DNA of 64,000 nucleotides from Streptomyces sp. NBC_01591 (GCF_035918155.1 NZ_CP109327.1:7626001-7690000); one strand, 5' to 3'; numbered from the stretch's first letter, positions 1 to 8,243 are shown. Notes: generated by a model from the letters alone, not told the origin. A program made the numbers and translations.

Positions 1-501
1 CTGGTCCTCGACCGGGCTCATCAGGGAGTAGGGCGTCGACTCGACCCGGTCACGGAGCTTCTGGATGTCGGCCGGCTTCGCCTTGCTCGTGTACGTGACC
101 CAGACCGCGCCGTGCTCCAGGGAGTGGACGGCGTTCTCCTTCGGTATCGCCTTGGTGTAGACGTCGGTGTTGCAGTTCATCCAGATCGGGTTGTGATCGC
201 CGCCGACCGGCGGGTTCATCGGGTAGTCGACCTTCGTCTGAACATGGTTCTGGGCGAGCTTGTCCCAGGTCTGCTCGCCCTTCACCGGCGAGGACTTGGC
301 CTCGACCTCTGCCTTCTCCTTGCCGTCGGCGGCGGACATCAGATAGCCGCCGCCCGCGACGAGCGCGGCGACCACGGCGACGGACGCGGTGATGGTGATG
401 ACGCGGCTGCGCCGCTCGCGGGCCCGCTCCTTGCGGCGGGCCTCCTCCAGCTTGGCGCGACGTGCGGAGGCAGGGGTGTTCTGCTGCTTGGCGGATGCCA
501 T
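1..501 (-). CDS. DUF3105 membrane-anchored protein, 3' end cut by window edge
   Basis: 167 codons are visible from the ATG at 501; the C-terminus lies beyond position 1. Order: a basic, charged N-terminus (about residues 1-32, rich in K/R/E), one membrane segment (about 33-54, ITITASVAVVAALVAGGGYL), then an extracytoplasmic domain containing PPVGGDHNPIWMNC and NAVHSLEHGAVWVTY. These His/Cys-containing motifs are typical of DUF3105. The domain has no established function. A purine-rich GAAGGA lies just before the ATG. The upstream neighbour on the same strand is another small exported protein, so the two may be co-transcribed. Identification of the family is firm; the function is unknown. Confidence 0.85.
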   Translation of the reverse strand, partial: MASAKQQNTPASARRAKLEEARRKERARERRSRVITITASVAVVAALVAGGGYLMSAADGKEKAEVEAKSSPVKGEQTWDKLAQNHVQTKVDYPMNPPVGGDHNPIWMNCNTDVYTKAIPKENAVHSLEHGAVWVTYTSKAKPADIQKLRDRVESTPYSLMSPVEDQ

Positions 502-586
502 GGAGAGTCCTTCGGTTCAACAGAGTTGATGGAGCGGAGGGCATGCGGAGTCCGTTCCTCGGTGTCCCGGGGAACGGGTCCTGCCT

Positions 587-1009
587 CTAGATCCGTTGAA
601 CCTGCAGACGGAGATGGTCGACTTCCCGCACGGCGTCGTTGGACGGGCCGCGGATCGCGGCCGCGCCGGTCAGCGGGGCGACAGGAGCGGTCACGGTCGT
701 GCCGGGAACGGCCGCGGGTGCGCTCTGGCCCGGCAGCACGACCGGGGTCGAGTGCTCGGAGGTTCCGTGGCAGGAGCTGCCCATGCCCCGGTCCTCGGGG
801 GAGTCGACCACCACGATCCGCGCGAGTGCCTGGTGCGTGGGTGTGATGGTCCGGGCGACGGTCGCCGGCCGGGCGCCGGAGGCGTGCGCGGCGGGGGCTG
901 TGATCGAGCAGCACGAGACCATGGCGAGCAGCACGACCAGCCAGCCGAGCACGGCCGACGCGCAGATGCCCTGCCTTCGTCGGTGTGTCCGTTCGTTCAG
1001 CCCGCTCAT
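587..1009 (-). CDS. small exported or membrane-anchored protein, unknown function
   Basis: 140 aa from the ATG at 1009 (MSGLNERTHRRRQ). A basic N-terminus is followed by a hydrophobic stretch (about residues 19-42, VLGWLVVLLAMVSC...) ending at an AHA-S-like cleavage site, so the protein is probably exported or N-terminally anchored. The mature part is Pro/Thr/Ala-rich and contains GMGSSCHGTSEHS; the Cys/His residues could bind metal, but nothing proves this. No family is recognised. It lies 85 bases upstream of the DUF3105 gene on the same strand and may form an operon with it. Confidence 0.6.
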   Translation of the reverse strand: MSGLNERTHRRRQGICASAVLGWLVVLLAMVSCCSITAPAAHASGARPATVARTITPTHQALARIVVVDSPEDRGMGSSCHGTSEHSTPVVLPGQSAPAAVPGTTVTAPVAPLTGAAAIRGPSNDAVREVDHLRLQVQRI

Positions 1010-1074
1010 CCCGTCATCGTACGCGGTGTGTGAAGTTTCAATGAGGGGTGGATGGGGTGGATGCCGTACAAGTG

Positions 1075-1110
1075 GTGCCCCCTTGCACGATCGACCGTGC
1101 AAGGGGGCAC
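1075..1110 (-). terminator. perfect 15-bp hairpin, probable terminator
   Basis: Arms 1075-1089 and 1096-1110 are perfectly complementary (GTGCCCCCTTGCACG and its reverse complement) with a 6-base loop. The hairpin lies just downstream of the permease remnant that ends at 1133 and upstream of the small exported protein that starts at 1009, so it probably ended the permease transcript. No U-tract follows, which is common for Streptomyces terminators. Confidence 0.7.
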
Positions 1111-1132
1111 CCGGGTCTGCGGCAGCCGGTCC

Positions 1133-1530
1133 CTACGGGGCGGAGCCGACCTCGGACTTCACCGCGGGATTCGCCTCGGACTTCGTCTCGGGCTTCTCCT
1201 CCGGCTTTTCCTCGCTCGGGCCGAGTCGGCCGAAAACGGCCGCGAGGATCACCGCGGCCAGCGCCCCGGCAGCGACGCCGCTGCCGAAGATCGTGCGGGC
1301 CCGCACCGGCAGGCCCGCGTACATCTCCGGCGCGAGGACCGGCAGCAGACCGACACGGAGCGCCAGCGCGACCACGATGCCGTTGGTGCCGTGGCTGAGG
1401 TTCTCGCGGCTGAGCATGCCGAACCCCATCGTCGCGATCACCGCGTAGATGATCAGCCCCGCGGCGCCGACCACCGGCTCCGGAATGGCGGCGAGCAGCC
1501 GGGTGAGCGGCGTGATCAGAAGCGAGACCG
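1133..1530 (-). pseudogene. C-terminal remnant of an NCS2-type (xanthine/uracil) permease
   Basis: The minus-strand reading frame ending at 1133 encodes about 130 residues resembling the last transmembrane helices and tail of a nucleobase permease: ITPLTRLLAAIPEPVVGAAG, then LSHGTNGIVVALALRVGLLP, then RTIFGSGVAAGALAAVILAAVFG, followed by a charged Glu/Lys tail. Family members have about 450 residues and 12-14 helices, so roughly 300 N-terminal residues are missing. Similarity fades at about 1530, where the plus-strand cupin tail begins. Both genes were transcribed away from this point, so one deletion seems to have removed both 5' ends. Family assignment rests on motifs only. Confidence 0.6.
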
Positions 1531-1539
1531 GGGCGGAGG

Positions 1540-1931
1540 GCGAGAGCGACGGCCGGATGCGCCCGCTGGTCCGGGGCCATCAACGGCTGCACGCCCTGGA
1601 GTTCACCGGTGCGCATGACTGGGGACGCGAGTTCCGGCACCGCAACGACGAGATTCTGTACGTGGCCGACGGCTCGGCGGAGGTCGAGGCGGACGGCAAC
1701 TTCTACCGTCTCGAACAGGGCGACACGCTCTACTGCGCGGGCGGCCTGGTGCACCGGTGGCGGCCCGTCGAACCGAACACCCGGGTCCTCGTCTTCGGTA
1801 TCGCCGACCACGTCCAGGCGACCGACGAGCAGGTGGGCCGACGGACCGGTCGCCCGACGGGCGGGTCGGCCGACCGGCGTGTGCGCCCGGTGCGAGAAGC
1901 GGCCTCGATGGGCTCCGTCCCCGTGCGATGA
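1540..1931 (+). pseudogene. cupin-domain fragment, probable tail of an XRE-cupin regulator
   Basis: The frame ending at 1931 encodes a compact cupin fold: ALEFTGAHDWGREFRHRNDE, ILYVADGSAEVEADG, LEQGDTLYCAGGLVHRWRPV. The G(X)5HXH-type metal motif is degenerate (FRHRNDEILYV). The pattern matches the C-terminal sensor half of HTH-cupin regulators, but no helix-turn-helix is present upstream; instead the sequence runs into the antisense permease remnant. An ATG at 1557 could start a free-standing mini-cupin of about 124 aa, so it might still be expressed. The last 30 residues (after about 1845) are low-complexity Gly/Arg. Confidence 0.5.
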
Positions 1932-1938
1932 TGCGCCC

Positions 1939-2544
1939 ATGCCGTACTTGGTGCCGCCCCACCTTCCTCCGGGTCGCCTCGCGGACTCCGCCCAACCGGC
2001 TCTGACCGTCTCCGACGACCTGCTTCTGCGGCCGTGGCGGCAGGAGGACGCACCGGCGGTCGTCGCCGCCTTCTCCGATCCGGCGATCCAGCACTGGCAT
2101 CTGCGCCGGGCCGACAGCGAGGACGAGGCGCGCGACTGGATCGAGCAGTGGCAGAACGCCTGGTACAGCGAGACCGCGGCCCATTGGGCCGTCGTACGCC
2201 CCGAGGGAACGAGCGACGGGATCGGGAAAGTGCTCGGCCGGGTCTCGCTCCGTTCCCTGGTGCCGGAGATCGGTCTGGCGGAATGCGCCTACTGGGTGCT
2301 GCCGGCCGCCCGCGGACGGGGCGTGGCACCCCGGGCCGTCTCGGCGCTCACACACTGGGCCTTCGACGAGATCGGGTTCGAGCGGCTCGAACTCGCGCAC
2401 TCCGTGCTGAACGAGGCGTCCTGCCGGGTGGCTGCCAAGACGGGCTTCGCCCTGGAAGGCACCCGCCGCCACTCCCATCTGCATGCCGACGGCTGGCACG
2501 ACATGCACCTGCACGCGCGGCTCCGCGACGACGCGAACGGCTGA
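1939..2544 (+). CDS. GNAT-family N-acetyltransferase
   Basis: 201 aa from the ATG at 1939, 7 bases after the cupin fragment stops. It has the layout of RimJ/RimL-like GNATs: beta1 LLLRPWRQEDAPAVVAAFSDP (about 28-48), an acidic helix region, a central strand IGLAECAYWVLPAARGRGVA that holds the acetyl-CoA loop (ARGRGVAPRAV), and the C-terminal LERLEL-type strand with LNEASCRVAAKTGFALEG. Such enzymes move acetyl from acetyl-CoA to an amine on a protein N-terminus, an antibiotic or a small metabolite. The substrate cannot be read from the sequence. It is the only intact gene between two scarred regions. Confidence 0.85.
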   Translation: MPYLVPPHLPPGRLADSAQPALTVSDDLLLRPWRQEDAPAVVAAFSDPAIQHWHLRRADSEDEARDWIEQWQNAWYSETAAHWAVVRPEGTSDGIGKVLGRVSLRSLVPEIGLAECAYWVLPAARGRGVAPRAVSALTHWAFDEIGFERLELAHSVLNEASCRVAAKTGFALEGTRRHSHLHADGWHDMHLHARLRDDANG

Positions 2545-2594
2545 CCGCGACGGAGGCGGTGCCGGCCGTTCGCGTCGTCCGGGAGGCGCGACGC

Positions 2595-3262
2595 TCAGTC
2601 CCGTTCGACGTCCACCTCGGTGAGCCGCGCATAACGCCCGGGGTCGGTGCGACGGATGCGCAGAGCCACCACGACCCCGGCCACGAGCACCACCGGCAGC
2701 GGCACCAGCAGTGCCGCATTGACCGCACCCGTGCGCCCGGCGATGACCAGGACGAACATCCCCGCCATACCGCCTGAGGAGGCCAGCACGGACGGATCGA
2801 AGGACGTGATGTCCAGGGCGGTGGTCCCCCGGTCCGCCAGCACCCCGGCATCCATCACCAGCAGCACCAGGACCTCCAGGACCAGTGCCACCCCCAGCAC
2901 CTTCGCGCTCAGCGTGACCCGCAGCCGGCCCAGTACCCCTGGTACCCAGCACGCAGAGGGTCGACAGCGGCCGCCAGGGCAGTTCCGCGCAGGTGAGATC
3001 GCTCAGGGTCGTCGAGGCGAAGTAGCCGAACCCGGCGGCGACACCGGGGGCGACGAGGTTGTACGAGAGTGTCGCCAGGTAGGCCGTGGCGACACCGAGC
3101 GTACGGCCGGGGCTTCGGGCGACGTACGCGTAGAAGGCTCCGGCATTGCGTACGTAGCGGCTCATTGCCAGATAGCCGAGCGGGGTGCCCGGACCGCCGA
3201 TACCGATGGCGAACGGCGCGACACCGGCCAGCACGGTCAGCGGCGCGGCCGCCACGCCGTTC
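2595..3262 (-). pseudogene. decayed APC-family amino-acid permease
   Basis: Pieces of one permease lie in two frames. Upstream part (about 3262-2945): APLTVLAGVAPFAIGIGGPG, then YLAMSRYVRNAGAFYAYVAR, then LGVATAYLATLSYNLVAPG. Downstream part (about 2940-2595): LRVTLSAKVLGVALVLEVLV, DITSFDPSVLASSGGMAGMF, then VPLPVVLVAGVVVALRIRRT to the stop. The join at about 2930-2945 is out of frame. The N-terminus is missing, about 25 residues appear lost between GYL and AMSRYVRN, and the middle of the protein after GMFVLVI (several helices) is gone. With about 210 codons left of about 480, it cannot be functional. The multiple lesions suggest old decay. Confidence 0.75.
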
Positions 3263-3544
3263 GGTGACGGCGACATGCTCGCCCGGGCGCATCTGCTCGC
3301 GTACCGCACGGATGCCCACACGGATGCCCGCACCGATGCCGAACTCGCCGCCTGCTACGAGGCGGTGGCCCAGGGCGGTGCCTCCCTGCTCGGGTTGCCC
3401 GCCTCCCGGCTGGAGACCGGCGACCCGGCCGACTTCGTTGTGGTGGCCGTCGGTTCGCTGCCCGAGGCAGTCGTGGACCGCCCGGTCCCGCCCATGGTCG
3501 TACGCGCGGGCCGGGTCATCGCCCGCGAGGGCCGGCTGACCTGA
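3263..3544 (+). pseudogene. C-terminal fragment of a cytosine-deaminase-like amidohydrolase
   Basis: About 93 residues remain: FGDGDMLARAHLLAYRTDAH, a short TDA repeat, then YEAVAQGGASLLGLPASRLE, TGDPADFVVVAVGSLPEAVV and MVVRAGRVIAREGRLT. This is the typical tail of metal-dependent amidohydrolases (cytosine deaminase/AtzF-like), where the GDPADFV segment leads into the second beta-sandwich half. The TIM barrel with all metal ligands is absent. The fragment abuts, head-to-head, the beginning of the broken permease at about 3262, so again two divergent genes lost their 5' halves at one junction. Any translation would need a chance start such as the GTG or ATG near 3185-3270. Confidence 0.65.
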
Positions 3545-3604
3545 GGCGTACGGGGCGGGGCCGGCGCCTGGGCGCGCCGGGTCCGCGCGACATGGCGGGG
3601 CCGG

Positions 3605-4966
3605 TCAGCCGCGGTCGAGCGCGCGGTCGGTGAGGGGGCCCGCGCAGCCCGTGTACCGGGCGGGGTCGGTCAGTTCGCCCAGGTCGAGACCGGCGAGTTC
3701 GGGTTCCTCGTCGAGCACATCGGCGAGTACGTCGGCCAGGTCGGTGGTCTCCGCGCGGGCCCGGTCGGCGGCGCTCAGCAGGACCTCCTTGGCGCGTTTG
3801 CGGCCGATCCGTTCGGCGAACACGGCGGCCAGCCGCTCGGAGACGATCAGCCCGTCGGTGAGCTGGAGGTTCTCCCGCATGGCGTACGGGACGACACGCA
3901 GTGTGCCGGTGAGTTCGGCGGCGCCGTGCGCGGCCCCGCCGACGAGCCGCAGCAGTTCGCGCAGCGGCTCCCACTCGGCGTGCCACGCCCCGGCCGGCCG
4001 CTCGTCCTCGGCGGCGAGCGAGCCGTACAGTGTCGCCGCCAGACCGGGGGCGCGGCGGGCCGCCGCCGCGATCAGTGTGGCGTGCACCGGATCGGCCTTG
4101 TGCGCCATGGCGGACGAACCGTCGCCCTGCCCCTCGATGACCTCGCCGATCTCGGTACGGGACAGGTTGAGCACATCGGCCGCCATCTTGCCGAGCGCAC
4201 CTGCCGTGAAGGCGAGCGCGCCCGCCAGATCGGCGACCGGGGTACGCAGGGTGTGCCACGGCAACAGCGGTTCGGCCAGACCGAGTTCGTTTGCGAACGC
4301 CTGGATCAGCGGCAGCCCCGGATCGATCCCGTCGATGTCCTCGGTGGGCGCGTACGCCTCGAAGGCGGCCAACGTTCCTGCCGCACCGCCGAGTTGTGCG
4401 GGAAGCGATTCCCGTACGGCCGAGAGCCGGTCTCTCGCGTCGAGGATCAGCGCCCGCCACCCCGCCGCCTTGAGTCCGAAGGTGGTCGGCACGGCGTGCT
4501 GGGTGAGCGTCCGGCCGGCCATCGGGGTGTTGCGATGAGCGGTGGCGAGCCGCGCCACCGCGTCCGCGGCCCGCGCCAGATCGTCGAGCACCAGCGCGAG
4601 GGTCCGCGCGGCGACCAGCATGGCGGCCGTGTCGAGGATGTCCTGGCTGGTCGCGCCCCGGTGCACATACGGGCGGACGTCCTGCTCCACCGCGACGACG
4701 AGGTCCATGGCCAGCGGGATGACCGGATCGCCGCCCGCGCGTGCCCGCAGCGCCAGGTCCCGTACGTCGAACCGGCCCGCGTCGGCCGCCGCCGCGGTCA
4801 CCGCCCGCCCCGCCTTGGCGGGGGCGAGTCCGCAGCCGGACTGGGCACGGGTGAGCGCCGCCTCGGCGTCGAGCATCGCCTGCAGAAAGGCACCGTCGCC
4901 GGTGGCCGCCTCGGCGGGGGAGCCGGCCCGCCCGGGGGCGAGCAGTCCGGCATCGCTCTCGTACAT
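3605..4966 (-). CDS. fumarase/aspartase-superfamily lyase, PcaB-like
   Basis: 453 aa, close to the length of 3-carboxy-cis,cis-muconate cycloisomerase (PcaB) and adenylosuccinate lyase. Conserved blocks are visible: DVRPYVHRGATSQDILDTA (region 1), AGRTLTQHAVPTTFGLKAAG (region 2) and the signature block EGQGDGSSAMAHKADPVHAT. The usual signature is GSSxMPxKxNP; here Pro is Ala and Asn is Asp, while the catalytic-loop serines and the lysine remain. The last 90 residues are the PcaB-like C-terminal domain. PcaB acts in the protocatechuate branch of the beta-ketoadipate pathway, but no other pca gene is nearby, so the true substrate is open. GGAG precedes the ATG at 4966. Confidence 0.7.
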   Translation of the reverse strand: MYESDAGLLAPGRAGSPAEAATGDGAFLQAMLDAEAALTRAQSGCGLAPAKAGRAVTAAAADAGRFDVRDLALRARAGGDPVIPLAMDLVVAVEQDVRPYVHRGATSQDILDTAAMLVAARTLALVLDDLARAADAVARLATAHRNTPMAGRTLTQHAVPTTFGLKAAGWRALILDARDRLSAVRESLPAQLGGAAGTLAAFEAYAPTEDIDGIDPGLPLIQAFANELGLAEPLLPWHTLRTPVADLAGALAFTAGALGKMAADVLNLSRTEIGEVIEGQGDGSSAMAHKADPVHATLIAAAARRAPGLAATLYGSLAAEDERPAGAWHAEWEPLRELLRLVGGAAHGAAELTGTLRVVPYAMRENLQLTDGLIVSERLAAVFAERIGRKRAKEVLLSAADRARAETTDLADVLADVLDEEPELAGLDLGELTDPARYTGCAGPLTDRALDRG

Positions 4967-5026
4967 CGGCTGAACTCCAGGAGACCCTAGGTCGTGTCGT
5001 CGAACTACCGTCTGCCGCGACGCGAC

Positions 5027-5794
5027 CTAGCCCTCGCCGCGTGCCCGGTGGATGCCGAACACCGCACCCTGCGGGTCCCGTACGACCGCGATCCGCGGCC
5101 CGTCCGGGATATCGGTCGGCGGCATCAGCAGTTCGCCGCCGGCCCCCTGAGCCGTGGCAGCCGTCGCGTCGACATCCGTCACGGCGAAGTATGGCAGCCA
5201 GCTCGGCGCTGCCTCCGGCGGAAACCTGTCGTCCATGATCAGCATCCCGCCGAAGTCCTCACCGGCCACACCCCACTGCGTGTACCGATCCGATGCGGCA
5301 TTCACCGTCCACCCGAAGACCGCGGGGTAGAAAGCGAGCGCCGAGTCGGCCTCACGGGTGACGAGTTCGACCCAGCCGAGCGCACCGGGGTCGTTCAGCC
5401 GCTCGGCACCGGCGAAGGCACGCCCCTGCCACAGGGAGAACACCGCACCGGACGGATCGGCAACGACCGCGAACCTGCCCTGGTCGAACACGTCCATCGG
5501 GTCGACCAGGAGCGAACCGCCCGCCGACTTCACCTGCTCGACCGTGGCGTCCGTGTCCTCGGTGGCGAACGAAACCGTCCAGGCGGTCGGCTGACCCGGC
5601 TGATAGACCGGGCTGAGCGCGGCCACCCGTGCGTCGCCGAGGCGCGCCATCGTGTAGCCCCCCGCCTCCTCGCGCGGATCGGTCTCGGAGCGCCAGCCGA
5701 AGAGTGCCGCGTAGAACGACTTGGCGGCCGGGATGTCGGGGGTGCTCAGCTCGATCCAGCAGGGGCCGCTGGGCACCGGTTCGGTGAGCTTCAT
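5027..5794 (-). CDS. two-domain VOC (glyoxalase/bleomycin-resistance fold) protein
   Basis: 255 aa from the ATG at 5794, chosen because GAGGAACCC stands before it; longer forms would add a basic, non-conserved extension. Two tandem VOC domains: about 11-120 (CWIELSTPDIPAAKSFYAAL FGW ... VVADPSGAVFSLWQ) and about 135-255 (GWVELVTREADSALAFYPAV FGW ... VVRDPQGAVFGIHR). Each has the paired beta-alpha-beta-beta-beta modules. The acidic and His residues that would bind metal in glyoxalase I are not obviously conserved. In Streptomyces such proteins are often annotated as hydroxylase-like or antibiotic-binding. It may follow the PcaB-like lyase promoter region but is a separate unit 60 bases downstream. 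Confidence 0.8.
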   Translation of the reverse strand: MKLTEPVPSGPCWIELSTPDIPAAKSFYAALFGWRSETDPREEAGGYTMARLGDARVAALSPVYQPGQPTAWTVSFATEDTDATVEQVKSAGGSLLVDPMDVFDQGRFAVVADPSGAVFSLWQGRAFAGAERLNDPGALGWVELVTREADSALAFYPAVFGWTVNAASDRYTQWGVAGEDFGGMLIMDDRFPPEAAPSWLPYFAVTDVDATAATAQGAGGELLMPPTDIPDGPRIAVVRDPQGAVFGIHRARGEG

Positions 5795-5904
5795 TCGGGT
5801 TCCTCCGTGGATGGGTGGGCGCATGGATGCGTACCTGTGCCTGTACCTGCCTGTCCTTGCGCAGTTGAACGCTATGACCTCGCGCGGGGCGCGGCCATCG
5901 GGGA

Positions 5905-5942
5905 AAAATGTTTTACGGGTGTAATACCTGCTAAAGTATTTT
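5905..5942 (+). promoter_or_regulatory. AT-rich inverted repeat with leaderless-type promoter for the FUSC-marR operon
   Basis: An imperfect inverted repeat has arms AAAATGTTTTA (5905-5915) and TAAAGTATTTT (5932-5942), with 9 of 11 positions matching, in an otherwise very GC-rich stretch. The right arm also contains a -10-like TAAAGT (5932-5937), 6 bases before the GTG at 5944, which fits a leaderless transcript. A MarR protein encoded in the same operon is the likely binder, so the operon is probably autoregulated. Confidence 0.6.
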
Positions 5943-5943
5943 G

Positions 5944-7656
5944 GTGAGCGATGCAACTATCCGATCCCGGCAGCCCTCCGTCCGCAGACTCCCGCTGGCG
6001 GCCCCGCTGCGTCTCGCCCGGCCCTCGGACATGTGGTTCAAGCCGGCACTGAGCGTGGTCGTCGCCACCGCCGTACCGGATCTGGTGCTGTTCGCCGTCG
6101 ACCGGCTCGACCTCGTGATGTACACGATGGCCGGCTCGCTCTGTGCGCTGTACGGCCACAACCTGCCGTACACCCGTCGCGCCCGTGCCGTCGCCGGAGT
6201 CGTCGTCTCCATGGTCATCGGCCTGGCGATATCCCTGGTCGCGGCCTCTCTCACCGGGTCGACCGCCGTGCTGATCGCGGTGGGGGCCGTGCTCGCGGCG
6301 GCGCAGAAGACGCTCTGCGACGCCACCCGCATCGGGCCGCCCGGACCGGTGATCTTCACGTTCGTCACCTCCGCCGCGCTCTTCGCTCCACAGCGTCTCA
6401 GCCAGGTGCCCGGCCATCTCGCGCTGACCCTTGCCGCGGGCGCGATCGCCTGGCTGGTCACGGCCGGCCCCGCGCTCGTCCGCCGGGAGGGCCCGGAGCG
6501 CCGGGCGACGGCCCGCGCCCTCGACGCGGCCGCGGCATACCTCGCCGACCCCGGCCACCGCACCCGGCATGCCGCGGCCGCCGCCGTGCACGGGGCCTGG
6601 CAGACCCTGCTCGCCGCCGGACGCCCCACGCCCGTACGCCAGGCTCTCGAACGCCTTGTCGTCCACGCCGAAGCCGCCCTCGGCGCCTTCCCGGACGTCC
6701 CCGCTCCGGCTTCCGCTCCCGTCCCGGCCCCCGACCGGCTCCGCGCCTGGGCCCGGCAGGCCCGCGCCCGCGGCCCCGTCCCCACTCCGCCGTCCGCTCG
6801 GGGCGCATCCGAGGAACTGTTGGGCATCGAGGCCGAACGGGCCGCCCGGCGCGGCGGAAGCCGTCGCGAGGCCCGCCGCGCGCTGCTGCGCAGCCTCGCC
6901 CCGGGCTCCCCGCTGCTGCCCATCGGCGCCCGCGCGCTCGTCGGCTGCGCTCTGGCCGGATACGTCTCCCAGGCGGCCGGTGTCGGCCGCCCCTACTGGG
7001 CGATCGTCACCGCCGCCTCCCTGTACCAGGCAAATGTGACCCTGTCCTGGAACCGGGCCCTCCAGCGCACCCTCGGTAATCTGCTCGGCGTCCTCGTCTT
7101 CGCCGCCGTCCTCCCGGTCAGCCGCACCGGACCGCTGGCCCTCATCGGCTTCTGCCTGTTCTTCGGCTTCGCGGCCGAGGCCCTGATCACCCGCAACTAC
7201 TGGCTCGGCTCCGTAGCCGTCACCCCGATGGCGCTGCTGGTCCTGGAGTTCGGCGGCACCCACCCGGCCGCCGGTGAACTCATCGGCGACCGGGTCCTGG
7301 ACACCGTCATCGGCGCCGGGGTGGGCCTGCTCGCCGCCATGCTGGTGACCAACCGCCGCGCCGCCGGCCGCCTGGAGAAGGCACTGGCCGCCACCGACCT
7401 GGCCCGCGCCCACGCCGTACACGCGCTTGCCGCCCCGCAGCCCACACCCGCCGCGCTCGACGCCGCCCGCCGCAGGCTGACCGGATCGCTCGTCGAACTG
7501 CGCGAGGCGGACGAAACGGCGGCGGGCGAATGGTGGCAGCGCGCCCTGCCCCAGGAGCAGGTCCTCGCGGCCGAGCAGGCCGGACACCGTACGCTCGCCG
7601 CTACAGCAACACGGCGGGGGTCGATCGCCCGCGCCCCGGAGAACGGAGCGGTGTGA
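5944..7656 (+). CDS. FUSC-family membrane transporter (aromatic-acid exporter type)
   Basis: 570 aa. The start is the GTG at 5944, right after the palindrome; a TTG one codon earlier is less likely. Layout: N-terminal membrane block (about 30-180: LSVVVATAVPDLVLFAV, TMAGSLCALYGHNLP, VVSMVIGLAISLVAAS), a soluble middle region of about 170 residues rich in Ala/Pro/Arg, then the FUSC_2-like C-terminal membrane block (about 325-470: ALVGCALAGYVSQAAGVGRP YWAIVTAAS..., LGNLLGVLVFAAVLPV, GEL IGDRVLDTVIGAGVG), and a helical cytoplasmic tail. FUSC proteins export aromatic acids such as p-hydroxybenzoate or related phenolics. The downstream MarR gene overlaps by 4 bases, supporting an inducible exporter whose inducer is its own substrate. 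Confidence 0.8.
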   Translation: MSDATIRSRQPSVRRLPLAAPLRLARPSDMWFKPALSVVVATAVPDLVLFAVDRLDLVMYTMAGSLCALYGHNLPYTRRARAVAGVVVSMVIGLAISLVAASLTGSTAVLIAVGAVLAAAQKTLCDATRIGPPGPVIFTFVTSAALFAPQRLSQVPGHLALTLAAGAIAWLVTAGPALVRREGPERRATARALDAAAAYLADPGHRTRHAAAAAVHGAWQTLLAAGRPTPVRQALERLVVHAEAALGAFPDVPAPASAPVPAPDRLRAWARQARARGPVPTPPSARGASEELLGIEAERAARRGGSRREARRALLRSLAPGSPLLPIGARALVGCALAGYVSQAAGVGRPYWAIVTAASLYQANVTLSWNRALQRTLGNLLGVLVFAAVLPVSRTGPLALIGFCLFFGFAAEALITRNYWLGSVAVTPMALLVLEFGGTHPAAGELIGDRVLDTVIGAGVGLLAAMLVTNRRAAGRLEKALAATDLARAHAVHALAAPQPTPAALDAARRRLTGSLVELREADETAAGEWWQRALPQEQVLAAEQAGHRTLAATATRRGSIARAPENGAV

Positions 7657-8159
7657 CCGACGACATCGTCGCCTCGGTGGTACGGCAGTGGCAGGCCGTC
7701 AACCCGGAACTGGACACCGGACCGATGGAACTCATCGGCCGTATCAACCGCTGCGCGGCCCTGCTCCAGCAGGCCGAGGACGCCCCGCTGCGCGCCGCCG
7801 GTCTGACCCGCGCCGAGTTCGACCTGCTCGGTGCCGTACGCCGCACCGACCGCGAACTCACCCCCGGCGAGCTGGCCAGGGAGACCTTCTCGTCCGGCGC
7901 AGCGGTCACCAAGCGGCTGCGGGTCCTCCAGGAACGCGGTCTCGTCGACCGCCGCAGCGACGACCGCGACCGCCGGGTCAACCACATCCGCCTCACCGAG
8001 GAGGGCCGCGAACTGGTGGACATGCTGTTGCCCCGGCAGCTCGCGTACGAACGCACGGTGCTGTCCGGTCTCGACGAGCAGTCCCGTACCCGGCTCAGCG
8101 CCCAGCTCAGTGAACTGCTGGTGCAGCTGGAGGGGCGGATCGGCGGCGGCCGACGCTGA
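7653..8159 (+). CDS. MarR-family transcriptional regulator
   Basis: 168 aa from a GTG at 7653 that overlaps the FUSC stop (GTGA), so translation is coupled. The winged helix is clear: AGLTRAEFDLLGAVRRTD (alpha2), LTPGELARETFSSGAAVTKR (recognition helix), LVDRRSDDRDRRVNHIRLTE (wing, the MarR signature DxRDxR), then a long dimerisation helix at the C-terminus. The protein most likely represses the FUSC operon by binding the AT-rich palindrome at 5905-5942 and lets go when an aromatic ligand binds. Confidence 0.9.
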   Translation: MTDDIVASVVRQWQAVNPELDTGPMELIGRINRCAALLQQAEDAPLRAAGLTRAEFDLLGAVRRTDRELTPGELARETFSSGAAVTKRLRVLQERGLVDRRSDDRDRRVNHIRLTEEGRELVDMLLPRQLAYERTVLSGLDEQSRTRLSAQLSELLVQLEGRIGGGRR

Positions 8160-8230
8160 ACCGGGGCGGGCACGCGGGTCCGTGCCGACGGCACCGGGAA
8201 AATGCCGCGCGGACGCAGGTGCGCCGCTGC

Positions 8231-8236
8231 TAGCGT
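8231..8236 (+). promoter_or_regulatory. -10 element (TAGCGT) for a leaderless thrS leader transcript
   Basis: TAGCGT is followed by 7 bases and an ATG. The arrangement TAnnnT-N6/7-ATG is common for leaderless Streptomyces transcripts that begin at the start codon. It would place transcription start at or within a base or two of the leader-peptide ATG at 8244. No convincing -35 is seen. Confidence 0.55.
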
Positions 8237-8243
8237 CCACCGC

